Counted from the first letter of the stretch, positions 55,835 to 63,379 are shown. The stretch: 64,000 bases of DNA from an uncultured Cedecea sp. (GCF_947498825.1 NZ_CANMLV010000001.1:248001-312000); one strand, 5' to 3'. Made by a program: numbers and translations. Notes: generated from the sequence alone by a model not told the origin.

Positions 55835-56491
55835 ACAGAACATTCCTCTATGTGTCGTTTATATAACCCCTGGGATTTTGATATCGAGGCATTCGTAAAC
55901 TTATACAAAACTCTGAAAAGGCCACCTCGCGACGACCTTTGCGGAGTTTTCTACTTCCCGATTTTCCTTTCTGATAGTCGTTGCTATCACTAACCGCTTC
56001 TTATTCGCAGCCCCTACGGATGTTGATTCCAGAATATGCACATTGATATTGCTAGCAATGTACGCGCCAGTACCATTGAGGCTCAAACAACTGAAATGGA
56101 TGAAATGAAAATGGAAACTGCAATAGAAACCGACATGCTTATCGCTGCTATGACCTGCGTCGCAGCATTAGCGATTGTCACATGCGACCTTTTGAGCGTC
56201 TCACAAGAAGAGATGGCAGCTCGCCTTGCTGAGTTTATCAGTGATGACGAAGTCAGTAGTGTTGCGCTAAAAGCATTGGTCTGCATTATGACAAATATCA
56301 ACACCATCCAATGACTCAATAAAAAACCCCATTATTGCGAGGCCATCCGATAAAAAATTAATTTCATGACGCGTGTTATGTATTCAGCATTTTTCATGAT
56401 GTTGATTCTGATACATCACTTAATATCTAAACTTCAAAATGAATTGGCATGAATATTTACCCTCATCACTCCCTTGTTGATGAGGGTATTT
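55835..56491. other. Gap between lysis cassette and terminase; likely packaging-site region
   Basis: This 657-base stretch carries one doubtful plus-strand frame (56102-56314) and otherwise no gene. In pac or cos phages the packaging site often lies close to the terminase small-subunit gene, so this AT-rich gap is a reasonable place for it. No cos-like sequence could be identified by eye. Confidence 0.35.
56102..56314 (+). CDS. Doubtful 70-aa protein with a hydrophobic N-terminal half
   Basis: From the ATG at 56102 the frame has a hydrophobic segment (MLIAAMTCVAALAIVTC) and then a normal-looking helical tail (EEMAARLAEFISDDEVSSVALKALV). GGA lies only a few bases upstream of an in-frame ATG. 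It would be antisense to late transcription, like the other morons. Coding is uncertain. Confidence 0.35.
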   Translation, partial: EMKMETAIETDMLIAAMTCVAALAIVTCDLLSVSQEEMAARLAEFISDDEVSSVALKALVCIMTNINTIQ

Positions 56492-56956
56492 TTATTTTAA
56501 ACACTGCTGTCTGATGTAGTCCTGCAAGTAGTTCACTTGCTTTGTGATCCTGCCGATTCCATCTCTGAGACTGAAATAATTGAGTTCAGCATCAGCTGTA
56601 AGTCTTGGGCCTTCTCCATCGCCCAGGCTGCTGGCTCTGGCGGCGTCGCCCTCTGGGCAGGTGGCGTTGAGCTGCAACTTACGCTTGCCAGTAGCGATAT
56701 CAGCGCGAAGCTTTTCATTCTCTGATTTTGCATCGGCCAATTCTCCTGTGTACTTCTCATCAAGCGCAGCAACATCACGCTGCCGTACTTGCATATCATT
56801 GATTGTGTCCAGCCTCAGTTGCGCGAGCGATTCAGCCTTATCAGCTCTATCCTGTTCGTCCTTGTACAGGCCGTGGTAGTGATTGGCTGAATAGATAAGG
56901 CCACCTGCCAGACTCATGACAAACAGAGCAATTAATGCCTGGTGATACCATTTCAT
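56492..56956 (-). CDS. Rz: Rz-like i-spanin
   Basis: The 154-aa protein has an N-terminal membrane anchor (HQALIALFVMSLAGGLIYS) and a long periplasmic coiled coil (QDRADKAESLAQLRLDTINDM, KSENEKLRADIATGKRKL), the plan of lambda Rz. Together with Rz1 it fuses inner and outer membranes in the last step of lysis. Its ATG at 56956 overlaps the endolysin stop by 4 bases. Confidence 0.9.
   Translation of the reverse strand: MKWYHQALIALFVMSLAGGLIYSANHYHGLYKDEQDRADKAESLAQLRLDTINDMQVRQRDVAALDEKYTGELADAKSENEKLRADIATGKRKLQLNATCPEGDAARASSLGDGEGPRLTADAELNYFSLRDGIGRITKQVNYLQDYIRQQCLK
56533..56718 (-). CDS. Rz1: Rz1-like outer-membrane spanin lipoprotein, nested in Rz
   Basis: In another frame inside Rz, a 61-aa protein has a lipoprotein signal (MKSFALISLLASVSC) and a proline-rich mature part (SSTPPAQRATPPEPAAWA), the hallmark of Rz1. 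It is entirely embedded in the Rz gene, as in lambda. I take the ATG at 56718; a longer frame would put the signal in the interior. Confidence 0.85.
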   Translation of the reverse strand: MKSFALISLLASVSCSSTPPAQRATPPEPAAWAMEKAQDLQLMLNSIISVSEMESAGSQSK

Positions 56957-57483
56957 TGACCTATCCCCCAACAAGCTAACGCTGACTCCTGGTCCCTGCG
57001 AGATACCTGACCGTAGCAATTATTTGAACGGATACGACAGTCTCTGCCACCGTCTTTAATCCACCACGTAATAGCCTCGCAAGCGCCTTTTGTGTCACCT
57101 GCGTTCATACGTTTGTAGAACGTGGAAGGGAAGCATTTCCCTGGGCCGATGTTGTACGGGCAAAAGCTGGCGATACCTGTTTTCTGTGGTTCGGTCAGTG
57201 GTACTTTGATATTCCGGTCTACCCAGGCCAGTGCCTTGTCGCGCTCAATAGCATTAACCTGGTTGCATTTTTCCGTCGTTAACTTCATTCCCTGAACTAC
57301 CCGCTTGCCATCTACAATCGTGGCGCCACGGCAAATGGTCCAGATGCCTACGCCATCCTGATAGGCCGTGAGATGGTTCCCTTCTTTTTCATCAAGAAAC
57401 TGATCAAGCAAGGTCGGGGCCGATGCTCCGGCGGCTAGTAACGCCAACATCGCGGCACTAAGCCGTGCTTTTGTTGATGCCAT
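56953..57483 (-). CDS. SAR endolysin (GH24 lysozyme)
   Basis: The 176-aa protein starts with a signal-arrest-release helix (MASTKARLSAAMLALLAAGASAP) followed by the lysozyme domain with the triad E34, D43 and T49 (EGNHLTAYQDGVGIWT). It resembles R21/RrrD, which is exported by the host Sec system and released into the periplasm when the membrane is depolarised. The ATG at 57483 has AGGA upstream and follows the holin stop codon at once. Confidence 0.92.
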   Translation of the reverse strand: MASTKARLSAAMLALLAAGASAPTLLDQFLDEKEGNHLTAYQDGVGIWTICRGATIVDGKRVVQGMKLTTEKCNQVNAIERDKALAWVDRNIKVPLTEPQKTGIASFCPYNIGPGKCFPSTFYKRMNAGDTKGACEAITWWIKDGGRDCRIRSNNCYGQVSRRDQESALACWGIGQ

Positions 57484-57484
57484 A

Positions 57485-57721
57485 TCAGTTATCCTGCGGA
57501 GGTGCTGTAGTGTAGCCACGATTCAAAGCAGCTTCGTACGCCTGAGTCTGGCGGCGTTTGTAGTAAAGATTGACGAGGAACGTTGCGATACCAATGACGA
57601 TACCGCTGATTATCGCTATCCGATCCCAGTTTAATTCGTTAAGCCACTGAGCCATGCCACCCCCGAATACGAGTGTGCCAGACACGCCATAGCTCGCGGC
57701 TGATGCAATTTTGTCAGGCAT
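57485..57721 (-). CDS. Holin (phage 21-type pinholin or related class)
   Basis: The 78-aa protein has two membrane segments (ASAASYGVSGTLVFGGGMAQWL and IAIISGIVIGIATFLVNLYY) with a charged tail. It is the first gene of the lysis cassette and pairs with a SAR endolysin, the combination used by pinholin phages. The ATG at 57721 starts MPDKIASAAS; a longer frame adds four residues. Confidence 0.88.
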   Translation of the reverse strand: MPDKIASAASYGVSGTLVFGGGMAQWLNELNWDRIAIISGIVIGIATFLVNLYYKRRQTQAYEAALNRGYTTAPPQDN

Positions 57722-57894
57722 AGTTTTAACCATGATTCACCTCCGGCTTTGCCGTGGCGCTGTGTAAGTTTGAAAGGAAAAGATTAATAGGTTGGTTGTT
57801 TTTGGTTTGCGCTCATTCCGTACCGCCACATGACATGAGGGATGAGAGAGTGATTCGGTTGGAGATAAGCGCAAACGAAAAGATGCATCAGACA

Positions 57895-57914
57895 AAATTG
57901 ACCACAGTCAATTT
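57895..57914. promoter_or_regulatory. 20-bp perfect palindrome upstream of the moron gene
   Basis: AAATTGAC-CACA-GTCAATTT is a complete inverted repeat 63 bases upstream of the plus-strand gene. It contains a possible -35 box TTGACC. It looks like an operator for a repressor. Confidence 0.5.
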
Positions 57915-57977
57915 GGATATCTGATTTTTAACTACACTTGCCGACAACCTTATAAAACTGTAATAGAGAGGTGACTC

Positions 57978-58427
57978 ATGAAAGTGGTAAAAAACACCTA
58001 CTGGAATATCTATAAGTCAGATAATGACAATAATCTTCTCCCCGACACATCTGGCAAGTGGCTATGTTCTTTTGTCCATTTTGGCGGAGATTATTGCTTT
58101 AATGACATAGAGAAAATATGTGCAGAATCTGTGGAAAAAAACATCATACCCATATGCAAACACACATCTGATCTAGCTTTAGAGCTATCCGATAGGGGGG
58201 GTATGATCTGCTTTTATCTAAATATCGATGATACTGATGGGCACAAAAAAATAATAAAATATATTTTGGACAAAAAACTAATAAAAAGAACGAAGTCAGG
58301 AAAGCTTACAAACATTTCATTCAAGCTAGACAAGCAAACCATTGATGGTAAATATGGTGAGAACTTTAAAGCAACGCTCAAGCTATCTGACTTCATCGAT
58401 TTAATAACTGGTGAATTTATTATTTAG
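57978..58427 (+). CDS. Moron gene of unknown function, opposite to late transcription
   Basis: The 149-aa protein is AT-rich coded, acidic/basic mixed and without membrane segments; it contains WLCSFVHFGGDYCFNDIEK and DRGGMICFYLNIDDTDGHKK. AGAGAGGTGA gives a ribosome site before the ATG. It lies between the late promoter and the holin gene, the slot where toxin or exclusion genes are often found in lambdoid prophages, but in the reverse direction. I do not recognise the family. Confidence 0.7.
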   Translation: MKVVKNTYWNIYKSDNDNNLLPDTSGKWLCSFVHFGGDYCFNDIEKICAESVEKNIIPICKHTSDLALELSDRGGMICFYLNIDDTDGHKKIIKYILDKKLIKRTKSGKLTNISFKLDKQTIDGKYGENFKATLKLSDFIDLITGEFII

Positions 58428-58483
58428 CAATTGCTTACAAAGAAAAAGGCCGCACATGGCGACCTTGGGGAAATTTAGGCAAT

Positions 58484-58526
58484 AAAAAAGCTGCCGTGGC
58501 AACTTAAGAGTCACTAACGGCAGCTT
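58484..58526 (-). terminator. tR'-like terminator behind the late promoter
   Basis: On the minus strand AAGCTGCCGT and ACGGCAGCTT form a perfect 10-base stem around a 19-base loop, followed by TTTTTT. It begins about 10 bases after the -10 box of the promoter and is the expected target of Q antitermination. Confidence 0.8.
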
Positions 58527-58534
58527 ATGTCCAT

Positions 58535-58564
58535 ATTATGGGTAAATGGGTATAACAAAGTCAA
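58535..58564 (-). promoter_or_regulatory. Late promoter (pR'-like)
   Basis: On the minus strand TTGACT (58564-58559), an 18-base spacer and CATAAT (58540-58535) lie directly after the Q-like gene. This position, before a terminator and the lysis genes, is that of lambda pR'. Confidence 0.65.
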
Positions 58565-58570
58565 GCGATA

Positions 58571-59062
58571 TCATGCAACATGCTTAATTTTACCTACACG
58601 TTTACGGTTTTTGAATGCAATCTCCAGTGGGAAGTACAGAAGATAAAGGCTTGCGTCTATTATTTGAGCGACCTCTTTCCTACACGTTTCCTCCGATGGC
58701 TTTCGCCACCCCTCACCTAGCCTTCCTCTGCTTATTTTGCGGGGCTTTGCAGTCGCGTGATAGTACGATGCAATTGCTCGCTTAGATGACCCATGCGAGA
58801 AGTAACTTAGAAGTATGCCAAACGCTTTCTTGTCAATGCACATGACGGAATCTACGACCTGAGAAATCAACATTCCGTCATCGTCATTGCACATCGGTCT
58901 TTCCGGGTATCGCTGCGGTTCAGCCGTTGCCATCCACTGAGCTATCATGCTGCTCATGCGCTTTTCCAGTCTGCCTGAATAAACCCATGCGCCCCATAAT
59001 TCCAGCCAGTTATTAATCCAGTCGTGCTGTTCTTTGGTTAACTGAAGTTCTTTAGTCCGCAT
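58571..59062 (-). CDS. Q: Late antiterminator Q-like (DUF1133)
   Basis: The 163-aa protein of the DUF1133 type (KEQHDWINNWLELWGAWVYSG, RAIASYYHATAKPRKISRGRLGEGWRKPSEETCRKEV) is encoded directly upstream of the late promoter and lysis genes. The helix-turn-helix-like KRAIASYYH region and position fit a Q-type antiterminator that loads on RNA polymerase at pR'. It overlaps ninH by 11 bases. Confidence 0.82.
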   Translation of the reverse strand: MRTKELQLTKEQHDWINNWLELWGAWVYSGRLEKRMSSMIAQWMATAEPQRYPERPMCNDDDGMLISQVVDSVMCIDKKAFGILLSYFSHGSSKRAIASYYHATAKPRKISRGRLGEGWRKPSEETCRKEVAQIIDASLYLLYFPLEIAFKNRKRVGKIKHVA

Positions 59063-59249
59063 GCTTCCCCCGCTTGCATCTTGTCGCTGTCGATGTCATG
59101 AGGGTTCCATTTACAACCGCATGGTAAACGCCTGACTTATCGAGAGAATACTTAAAAACCGTCACCTTACTGCACCCTAGCTTTTTAGCTAGCGACTCCA
59201 TGCTGCCGACCTTTTGGAGTAATTCGGGAATGGTTGTGCACGTTTTCAT
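59052..59249 (-). CDS. ninH: NinH-like small DNA-binding protein
   Basis: The 65-aa protein has an HTH (SMESLAKKLGCSKVTVFKYSL) and the following YHAVVNGTLM, in the order found in lambda NinH, which sits at the same place before Q. It is Fis-like and basic. Confidence 0.82.
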   Translation of the reverse strand: MKTCTTIPELLQKVGSMESLAKKLGCSKVTVFKYSLDKSGVYHAVVNGTLMTSTATRCKRGKHAD

Positions 59250-59638
59250 AACCCCTCCATGATTTCTGTTATCACTGGCAATGAGCCGCCTGTCTCACGA
59301 ACGATTAACCAGAGCTGACCGCCCTTAATTTTCTGGCATCGCTTTGTTGAGTGAATGTCGATATTCCCGTCATCGATCCAGAACCCGGCTTTCGTCAGCG
59401 CGTCTAAAACGCCTTTAGAGAGATTGTCGAGGTCACGCTTGCGGTTATCGGGAGGTGCTGCGTAAATCGTTACTGAGAGGCTGCCAGAGAGTTTTATTGC
59501 GAGGTTTTGCTGCTGGATGATGCTGTTTACTGCTTTGGTGTACTTTTTCCCTTTTTCACTGATGTAATGCCTTCCTCTTGAGTGTCGCCAGTAGTTGTTA
59601 ACTGATGGAGGCCACGGAAGCTTTATCTTGTACTCCAC
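59246..59638 (-). CDS. rusA: RusA Holliday-junction resolvase
   Basis: The 130-aa enzyme shows VEYKIKLPWPPSVNNYWRHSRG at its start and the metal-binding aspartates in DNRKRDLDNLSKGVLDALTKAG and WIDDGNI, the catalytic set of RusA. It cuts four-way DNA junctions before packaging. I prefer the GTG at 59638, with GGGGG about six bases upstream, because RusA proteins normally begin a few residues before this motif. The ATG four codons earlier is an alternative. Confidence 0.9.
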   Translation of the reverse strand: MEYKIKLPWPPSVNNYWRHSRGRHYISEKGKKYTKAVNSIIQQQNLAIKLSGSLSVTIYAAPPDNRKRDLDNLSKGVLDALTKAGFWIDDGNIDIHSTKRCQKIKGGQLWLIVRETGGSLPVITEIMEGL

Positions 59639-60128
59639 GATCACCCCCATGATTAGCAAACATCCCGTGATACTTTTCCCTAGCCTCCCTTGCAACAAGG
59701 TCGGCAAGCTCTATATCTTTAAAGCTTCCCAAAAAAACGCTTTTGCCATTAACACCTATAGATACATCCCATGAATTACGGCCTATTCTTTTGCTAACCC
59801 CCTTTATTCCTGATTTGTTTCTTTTTTGAATGCCTCTGTTCTGTAGATTCTCTGCCGTGGTTGCCAGTCGAAGGTTTTCAATCCTGTTATCCTTTTTGTT
59901 GCGATTAATGTGATCAATTACATTGGCAGGCATCTCTCCATAAGAAAAAAACCAAGCCAATCGATGTGCTTTGAATAATTTTTTATTGCAAAAAATGCCT
60001 ATGTATCCATTTGCCATCTCATAACCAGCAACTTTCCCTTTTCTAGCCTTCCCTCTGCTCACATTCCATGTAAACAACCCTGTTTCAGAATGGTACGTAA
60101 GTAGGCTGAGTAATAATGATTCATTCAT
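59598..60128 (-). CDS. HNH homing-type endonuclease
   Basis: The 176-aa protein has the HNH core (VIDHINRNKKDNRIENLRLATTAENLQNR) followed by an AP2-like DNA-binding region (KSGIKGVSKRIGRNSWDVSIGVNGKSVFLGSF), the usual structure of free-standing homing endonucleases. It overlaps ybcO by 4 bases and runs 41 bases into rusA. Because ybcO and rusA are normally adjacent, it was inserted between them and captured their start and stop overlap. Confidence 0.88.
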   Translation of the reverse strand: MNESLLLSLLTYHSETGLFTWNVSRGKARKGKVAGYEMANGYIGIFCNKKLFKAHRLAWFFSYGEMPANVIDHINRNKKDNRIENLRLATTAENLQNRGIQKRNKSGIKGVSKRIGRNSWDVSIGVNGKSVFLGSFKDIELADLVAREAREKYHGMFANHGGDRGVQDKASVASIS

Positions 60129-60415
60129 GTTTTCACCTTGCCCTCTTTCAACAATTCCGCCTGGGTACGCATAACGCCTTCGAGGTGGTGAATCTTCGCG
60201 TCTTGGTTATTAATCACATGCGTTCGGCGGTCTACTTCATCATGACAGCTACTGCATGCCCATGCAGCCATAAGGTCATTGGGTTTTATTCCAGTGCCGC
60301 ATAACCCTGCCATTCGGTAATGAGCCAGAACAGTTGTTTCGGGATTACCGTTACACACGCCAAAGATTCTTACCTGGCACTCTCGGCCTCTGGCCTCTTT
60401 GCGTAAATTAGCCAT
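60125..60415 (-). CDS. YbcO-like nuclease (DUF1364)
   Basis: The 96-aa protein begins MANLRKEARGRECQVRIFGV and carries the CSSCHDEVDRRTH cluster of the DUF1364/YbcO HNH-like nucleases of lambdoid phages. Two cysteines near the start and two in this motif may bind zinc. Confidence 0.87.
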   Translation of the reverse strand: MANLRKEARGRECQVRIFGVCNGNPETTVLAHYRMAGLCGTGIKPNDLMAAWACSSCHDEVDRRTHVINNQDAKIHHLEGVMRTQAELLKEGKVKT

Positions 60416-60650
60416 TTATTGCCCCTCTGTTCAGCTTGTCTATTTGCTTTTGCAGTTCGGTAATATCCACGCCTTCCCATTTGTTAAGCAGTTCCGTGCA
60501 ACGCTTTAGTCTTTCGCTTTCCATCCGCCCCATAACCATCAATTTATTTCCGTTTTTTAGATGGATATCGACTTGGCTTACATCGCTGTCATACAGCTTT
60601 GAGGTTGCCTTGATGGATAATTTCAGCAGTAGCTCCCAAAACATTTTCAT
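60408..60650 (-). CDS. Phage nin-region protein, unknown function
   Basis: From the ATG at 60650 (GGGAGA seven to eight bases upstream) the 80-aa protein begins MKMFWELLLKLSIKATSKLY and ends with a helix (DITELQKQIDKLNRG). It overlaps the zinc-ribbon gene by 62 bases. The family is not recognised. Confidence 0.65.
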   Translation of the reverse strand: MKMFWELLLKLSIKATSKLYDSDVSQVDIHLKNGNKLMVMGRMESERLKRCTELLNKWEGVDITELQKQIDKLNRGAING

Positions 60651-60819
60651 CAACCATTCTCCCGTTGGGGTCACATTCAATAAATGCCGCATCACACTTC
60701 TGGCATACATGGATTTCATCAGGCTTTAGTGGCTTAGTGCATGAGGCACACAGGCCAGCAGCTATGTTGCTTTGGCGTTCGTAGGTGGATGACTCAAGAG
60801 GGGTTAGCATTCTCTGCAT
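60589..60819 (-). CDS. Small zinc-ribbon protein
   Basis: The 76-aa protein contains CASCTKPLKPDEIHVCQKC, two CxxC pairs forming a zinc ribbon, and a short C-terminal helix. Such proteins are common in nin regions. It overlaps ninX by 26 bases. Confidence 0.75.
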   Translation of the reverse strand: MQRMLTPLESSTYERQSNIAAGLCASCTKPLKPDEIHVCQKCDAAFIECDPNGRMVDENVLGATAEIIHQGNLKAV

Positions 60820-61153
60820 CCTTCATCATGAGGAAGACAATCATTGCGGCGCGGAGTGGGGAAGTATTCGACGATGAGTACCCAATGAATCCGCAATCAT
60901 CTTCGGCGCTTGCTCTCCATTCGTTTTCGTAAACTGGATGCAGTGGATGCAATGCAATTCTACTTCCAATAATAATCGGCCAGGCATCTGACGGGTTGTT
61001 GCATGGGTCAAAACGATGCCAGCTACATCCGTCACCCCAGCTAACTGCCGAATCTTTCTTTACTTGTCTATCGCTTATATCGTCATAATATTGAGTCTTT
61101 ATAAGGACTTCTTTATTAATCTCAAAGTCACTCATCTGTGAATAGTCGGTCAT
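60794..61153 (-). CDS. NinX-like protein (DUF2591)
   Basis: From the ATG at 61153 (GAGGGCAGC upstream) the 119-aa protein begins MTDYSQMSDFEINKEVLIKT and has CSWHRFDPCNNPSDAWPIII and PLRAAMIVFLMM, the DUF2591 pattern. The longer frame starts inside the methyltransferase and is rejected. The ATG overlaps the upstream stop by 4 bases. Confidence 0.85.
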   Translation of the reverse strand: MTDYSQMSDFEINKEVLIKTQYYDDISDRQVKKDSAVSWGDGCSWHRFDPCNNPSDAWPIIIGSRIALHPLHPVYENEWRASAEDDCGFIGYSSSNTSPLRAAMIVFLMMKDAENANPS

Positions 61154-61674
61154 GCTGCCCTCACTTGGTTGCCGATCCCCATCAATGCTTGCTTGGAAAC
61201 CGTTGTTATTACTCGCCTCGGACTGGTGAACGGTCGCCAAATCAGAAGCATGGATCCCTTACTGTTTCCCTTCTGTTCTTTGCCCGAAGTGGCGTGAACA
61301 AAGTTGATGCGGCCATCAGTAATCACCCGGACTTCATCAACGGTCTGTAGTGCCTTGCTGAACCATCCGACAGACATATCCTCTGGAACTAGCATGACGA
61401 CTGCCTTGTGTTGCCTGGCTGATTGCTCGGCTGCTTTCTCTACCCAGGGTAGGATTTTGGAATATGGAGGGTTACACCAAATTGCACCCATGCTTTCCCA
61501 TTCCTGCGAAAGAGAGTCGTCGGACTCGGTGAAGTATTTCTGGCATAGAGCATTGCTATCACTCGCTGCGGCATCCAGCCAGAACCCAAATTCCATATCG
61601 AGCGCGTCAAATAGCCAAAGTGGTGTTTGCCAGCAATCCTTATCACCGGGATCGGTGTTAGATTTGAGTGTCAC
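61150..61674 (-). CDS. Phage DNA N6-adenine methyltransferase
   Basis: The 174-aa enzyme has the DNA_N6AMT family signature: DCWQTPLWLFDALDMEFGFWLDAAA at the start and the catalytic NPPY motif in GAIWCNPPYSKILPWVEKA. It should methylate adenine in phage DNA, possibly to avoid restriction. I choose the GTG at 61674, which overlaps the ninB-like stop codon (GTGA) and has AGGAAG upstream. Two upstream ATGs in frame lie inside the preceding gene. Confidence 0.85.
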   Translation of the reverse strand: MTLKSNTDPGDKDCWQTPLWLFDALDMEFGFWLDAAASDSNALCQKYFTESDDSLSQEWESMGAIWCNPPYSKILPWVEKAAEQSARQHKAVVMLVPEDMSVGWFSKALQTVDEVRVITDGRINFVHATSGKEQKGNSKGSMLLIWRPFTSPRRVITTVSKQALMGIGNQVRAA

Positions 61675-62125
61675 TCTTCCTGCTTCCTCTGCAACTCCCG
61701 GTATTCGCATGTCTCCGGGATAGTCAAAAGACAGCCAATGTTTACGGCCCAGCCCTCGACTTGAGTTAAGAAGTGGTGCATGTCGCCCGTTTTTAGGTCT
61801 GATGTATGCCTGAGCGTTTGCACTGTTGTTTTTTGTCCGGTTATCACATCGACCATTTCCCGTTCTTCGTAGCCAAGATAGGTATGCTTCATGGCCTCTT
61901 TCACCCATTCTGGAGACGCAAAAGGCTTACCGCGCTTGATTAAGTAGCGGCTTATTTCTGCGTACCACATGTGAGATAAGGCGTTCTGAGAGAGGCTGCG
62001 CTTTTCGCGCCAGGGTTCTATCTTGAGGCGGTAACAATCGCCTGAGTCGAGAAGTGGAATTAACTGTTGGCCTATGGCCTGAAAGTTGGATTTGTGTAAC
62101 CGGATGCCATCTTTGGGATTTGCAT
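61671..62125 (-). pseudogene. ninB: ninB-like recombination mediator with a 5' frameshift
   Basis: An ATG at 62125 with GGAG before it opens MQIPK and then stops early. One added A in the AAA run at 62112-62114 would give MQIPKDGIRLHKSNFQAIGQ and a continuous 151-aa NinB/Orf-like protein (SLSQNALSHMWYAEISRYLI, then RHTSDLKTGDMHHFLTQVEG). No usable start codon lies between the lesion and the methionine at 61970. The gene is either inactive, a truncated 99-aa form, or a sequencing slip. Confidence 0.75.
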
Positions 62126-62220
62126 CACTCCGAACCTCCCAGCTTCACAGCCACGAATATCGCCAAGGCCACGCCGATTATCGCGCTGCTAAAAATTAAC
62201 TCACTGACGTATGCTGTCAT
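62125..62220 (-). CDS. 31-aa membrane protein in the nin block
   Basis: The ATG at 62220 has a perfect GGAGGA six bases upstream. The product is almost wholly a membrane helix (LIFSSAIIGVALAIFVAV) with a short tail. Its stop codon shares one base with the ninB-like ATG (TGATG). Function unknown. Confidence 0.6.
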   Translation of the reverse strand: MTAYVSELIFSSAIIGVALAIFVAVKLGGSE

Positions 62221-62305
62221 CACCATTCCTCCACGCCATTTTTGCCACGCCAATAAAAAGGGCCATCATTGATAGCCCCTTAATGCCTGTTATGTGTGAT
62301 GTCAT
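62201..62305 (-). CDS. 34-aa ORF in the nin block
   Basis: The ATG overlaps the stop codon of the DUF4406 gene (ATGA), so it could be translated by coupling. The product (MTSHITGIKGLSMMALFIGV, then a polar end) has a short hydrophobic stretch. Its end overlaps the next ORF by 20 bases. Function unknown and coding less certain. Confidence 0.45.
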   Translation of the reverse strand: MTSHITGIKGLSMMALFIGVAKMAWRNGDDSIRQ

Positions 62306-62589
62306 AGCGCCCTCTGATATTCGATTTGCAGCCCTAGTTTTTCAGCAAGCGCATGTTCAGCTCTCGCCCCCAATGAATCCTCCCAGCCAACGAGCATAAA
62401 AATACAGTCAGCACAGCGAAGCATTGCAAGGCAAATATCCATGTATTCGTGCTGCTCTAGACCGTTAGGAAGCACTGCTGGACTTAAAACTGCGTGGCCT
62501 TGTTGCCTTAGCTCTACATGCACCATCTGAAATGCTGTACGGTTGCAATCAGGCAATCCGCTCATTGGTCCTGCGATATAAATTTTCAC
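62302..62589 (-). CDS. DUF4406 nucleoside-deoxyribosyltransferase-like protein
   Basis: The 95-aa protein starts MKIYIAGPMSGLPDCNRTAF and has HEYMDICLAMLRCADCIFML, the pattern of DUF4406, which resembles nucleoside 2-deoxyribosyltransferases. It may act on phage nucleotides, but this is not shown. Confidence 0.87.
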   Translation of the reverse strand: MKIYIAGPMSGLPDCNRTAFQMVHVELRQQGHAVLSPAVLPNGLEQHEYMDICLAMLRCADCIFMLVGWEDSLGARAEHALAEKLGLQIEYQRAL

Positions 62590-62614
62590 ACCCTCACCTC
62601 TCTAAGCAGTTTCG

Positions 62615-63379
62615 TTAACCACAAAGCCCCAAAGATTTTCTGCGCTGATACTCCGCATAAAGCCACTGGGATGGCGTAACACCTCCAAGCATTGCAGCGT
62701 TCGGCATGTACCGATATTTGTAGTCGGCCTTGTCAGGCTCGGAGCTAACCGGAATAACCGTTTTGTTGTTCTCCAGGCGCATAATCGGATCCGGAATTTT
62801 TTCTCCAGCGGAAACCTTCTTCGACCACTCATCGAGTTTCTTTTGGGCGAATTTCTCAACTTCGGATTCACTGAGCTGCCGCTGGTACATGGCTCGCCGG
62901 GTGTCACAGACAATCCAGTACATGACTGGCTTTGACCAGGGGAACTGTTCAGCTCCGCCCGTATGCAAGTTTCTGTCACGGTTGTATCGGTGAAACTCAG
63001 CCATCACGTCATCAAACGTTACTCCCAGCACGACAGAACTGTCTTTGCACCACTTAACGAATTGACCAGGTGAAGGCCAGAAAGCGCTGTCGCTGGCTCT
63101 CGCGTGTCGCACCCCTGCAGATAACTGCTCTCTGGTTTTGATGCCATTCTCAGAGAAAGCGGCTATCCACTGACGCTTAGTGGTTTTCTCATCGGATTCT
63201 GTTTTTAGGCTGGTACTGGCTGCGGCGGGAAATATTTGTTTTAGCTGCCTGAAAAGTGAATCAACAAGCTGTTCTGCTTCGCTGCTAATCACCTTGCCCG
63301 GCTCGTACCGCCCTCCGGCCATCTTTGCGAGGGCAGCCCCATCACGGTTATTTATCGCTGATACAAGTTGCACGGTCAT
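62615..63379 (-). CDS. P: Replication protein P-like (helicase loader)
   Basis: The 254-aa protein corresponds to lambda gpP (middle block WIAAFSENGIKTREQLSAGVRHAR and FWPSPGQFVKWCK, end with SQWLYAEYQRRKSLGLCG). It brings host DnaB helicase to the origin-bound O protein. Its ATG at 63379 overlaps the O stop by 4 bases (ATGA), and the longer frame starts within O. Confidence 0.88.
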   Translation of the reverse strand: MTVQLVSAINNRDGAALAKMAGGRYEPGKVISSEAEQLVDSLFRQLKQIFPAAASTSLKTESDEKTTKRQWIAAFSENGIKTREQLSAGVRHARASDSAFWPSPGQFVKWCKDSSVVLGVTFDDVMAEFHRYNRDRNLHTGGAEQFPWSKPVMYWIVCDTRRAMYQRQLSESEVEKFAQKKLDEWSKKVSAGEKIPDPIMRLENNKTVIPVSSEPDKADYKYRYMPNAAMLGGVTPSQWLYAEYQRRKSLGLCG

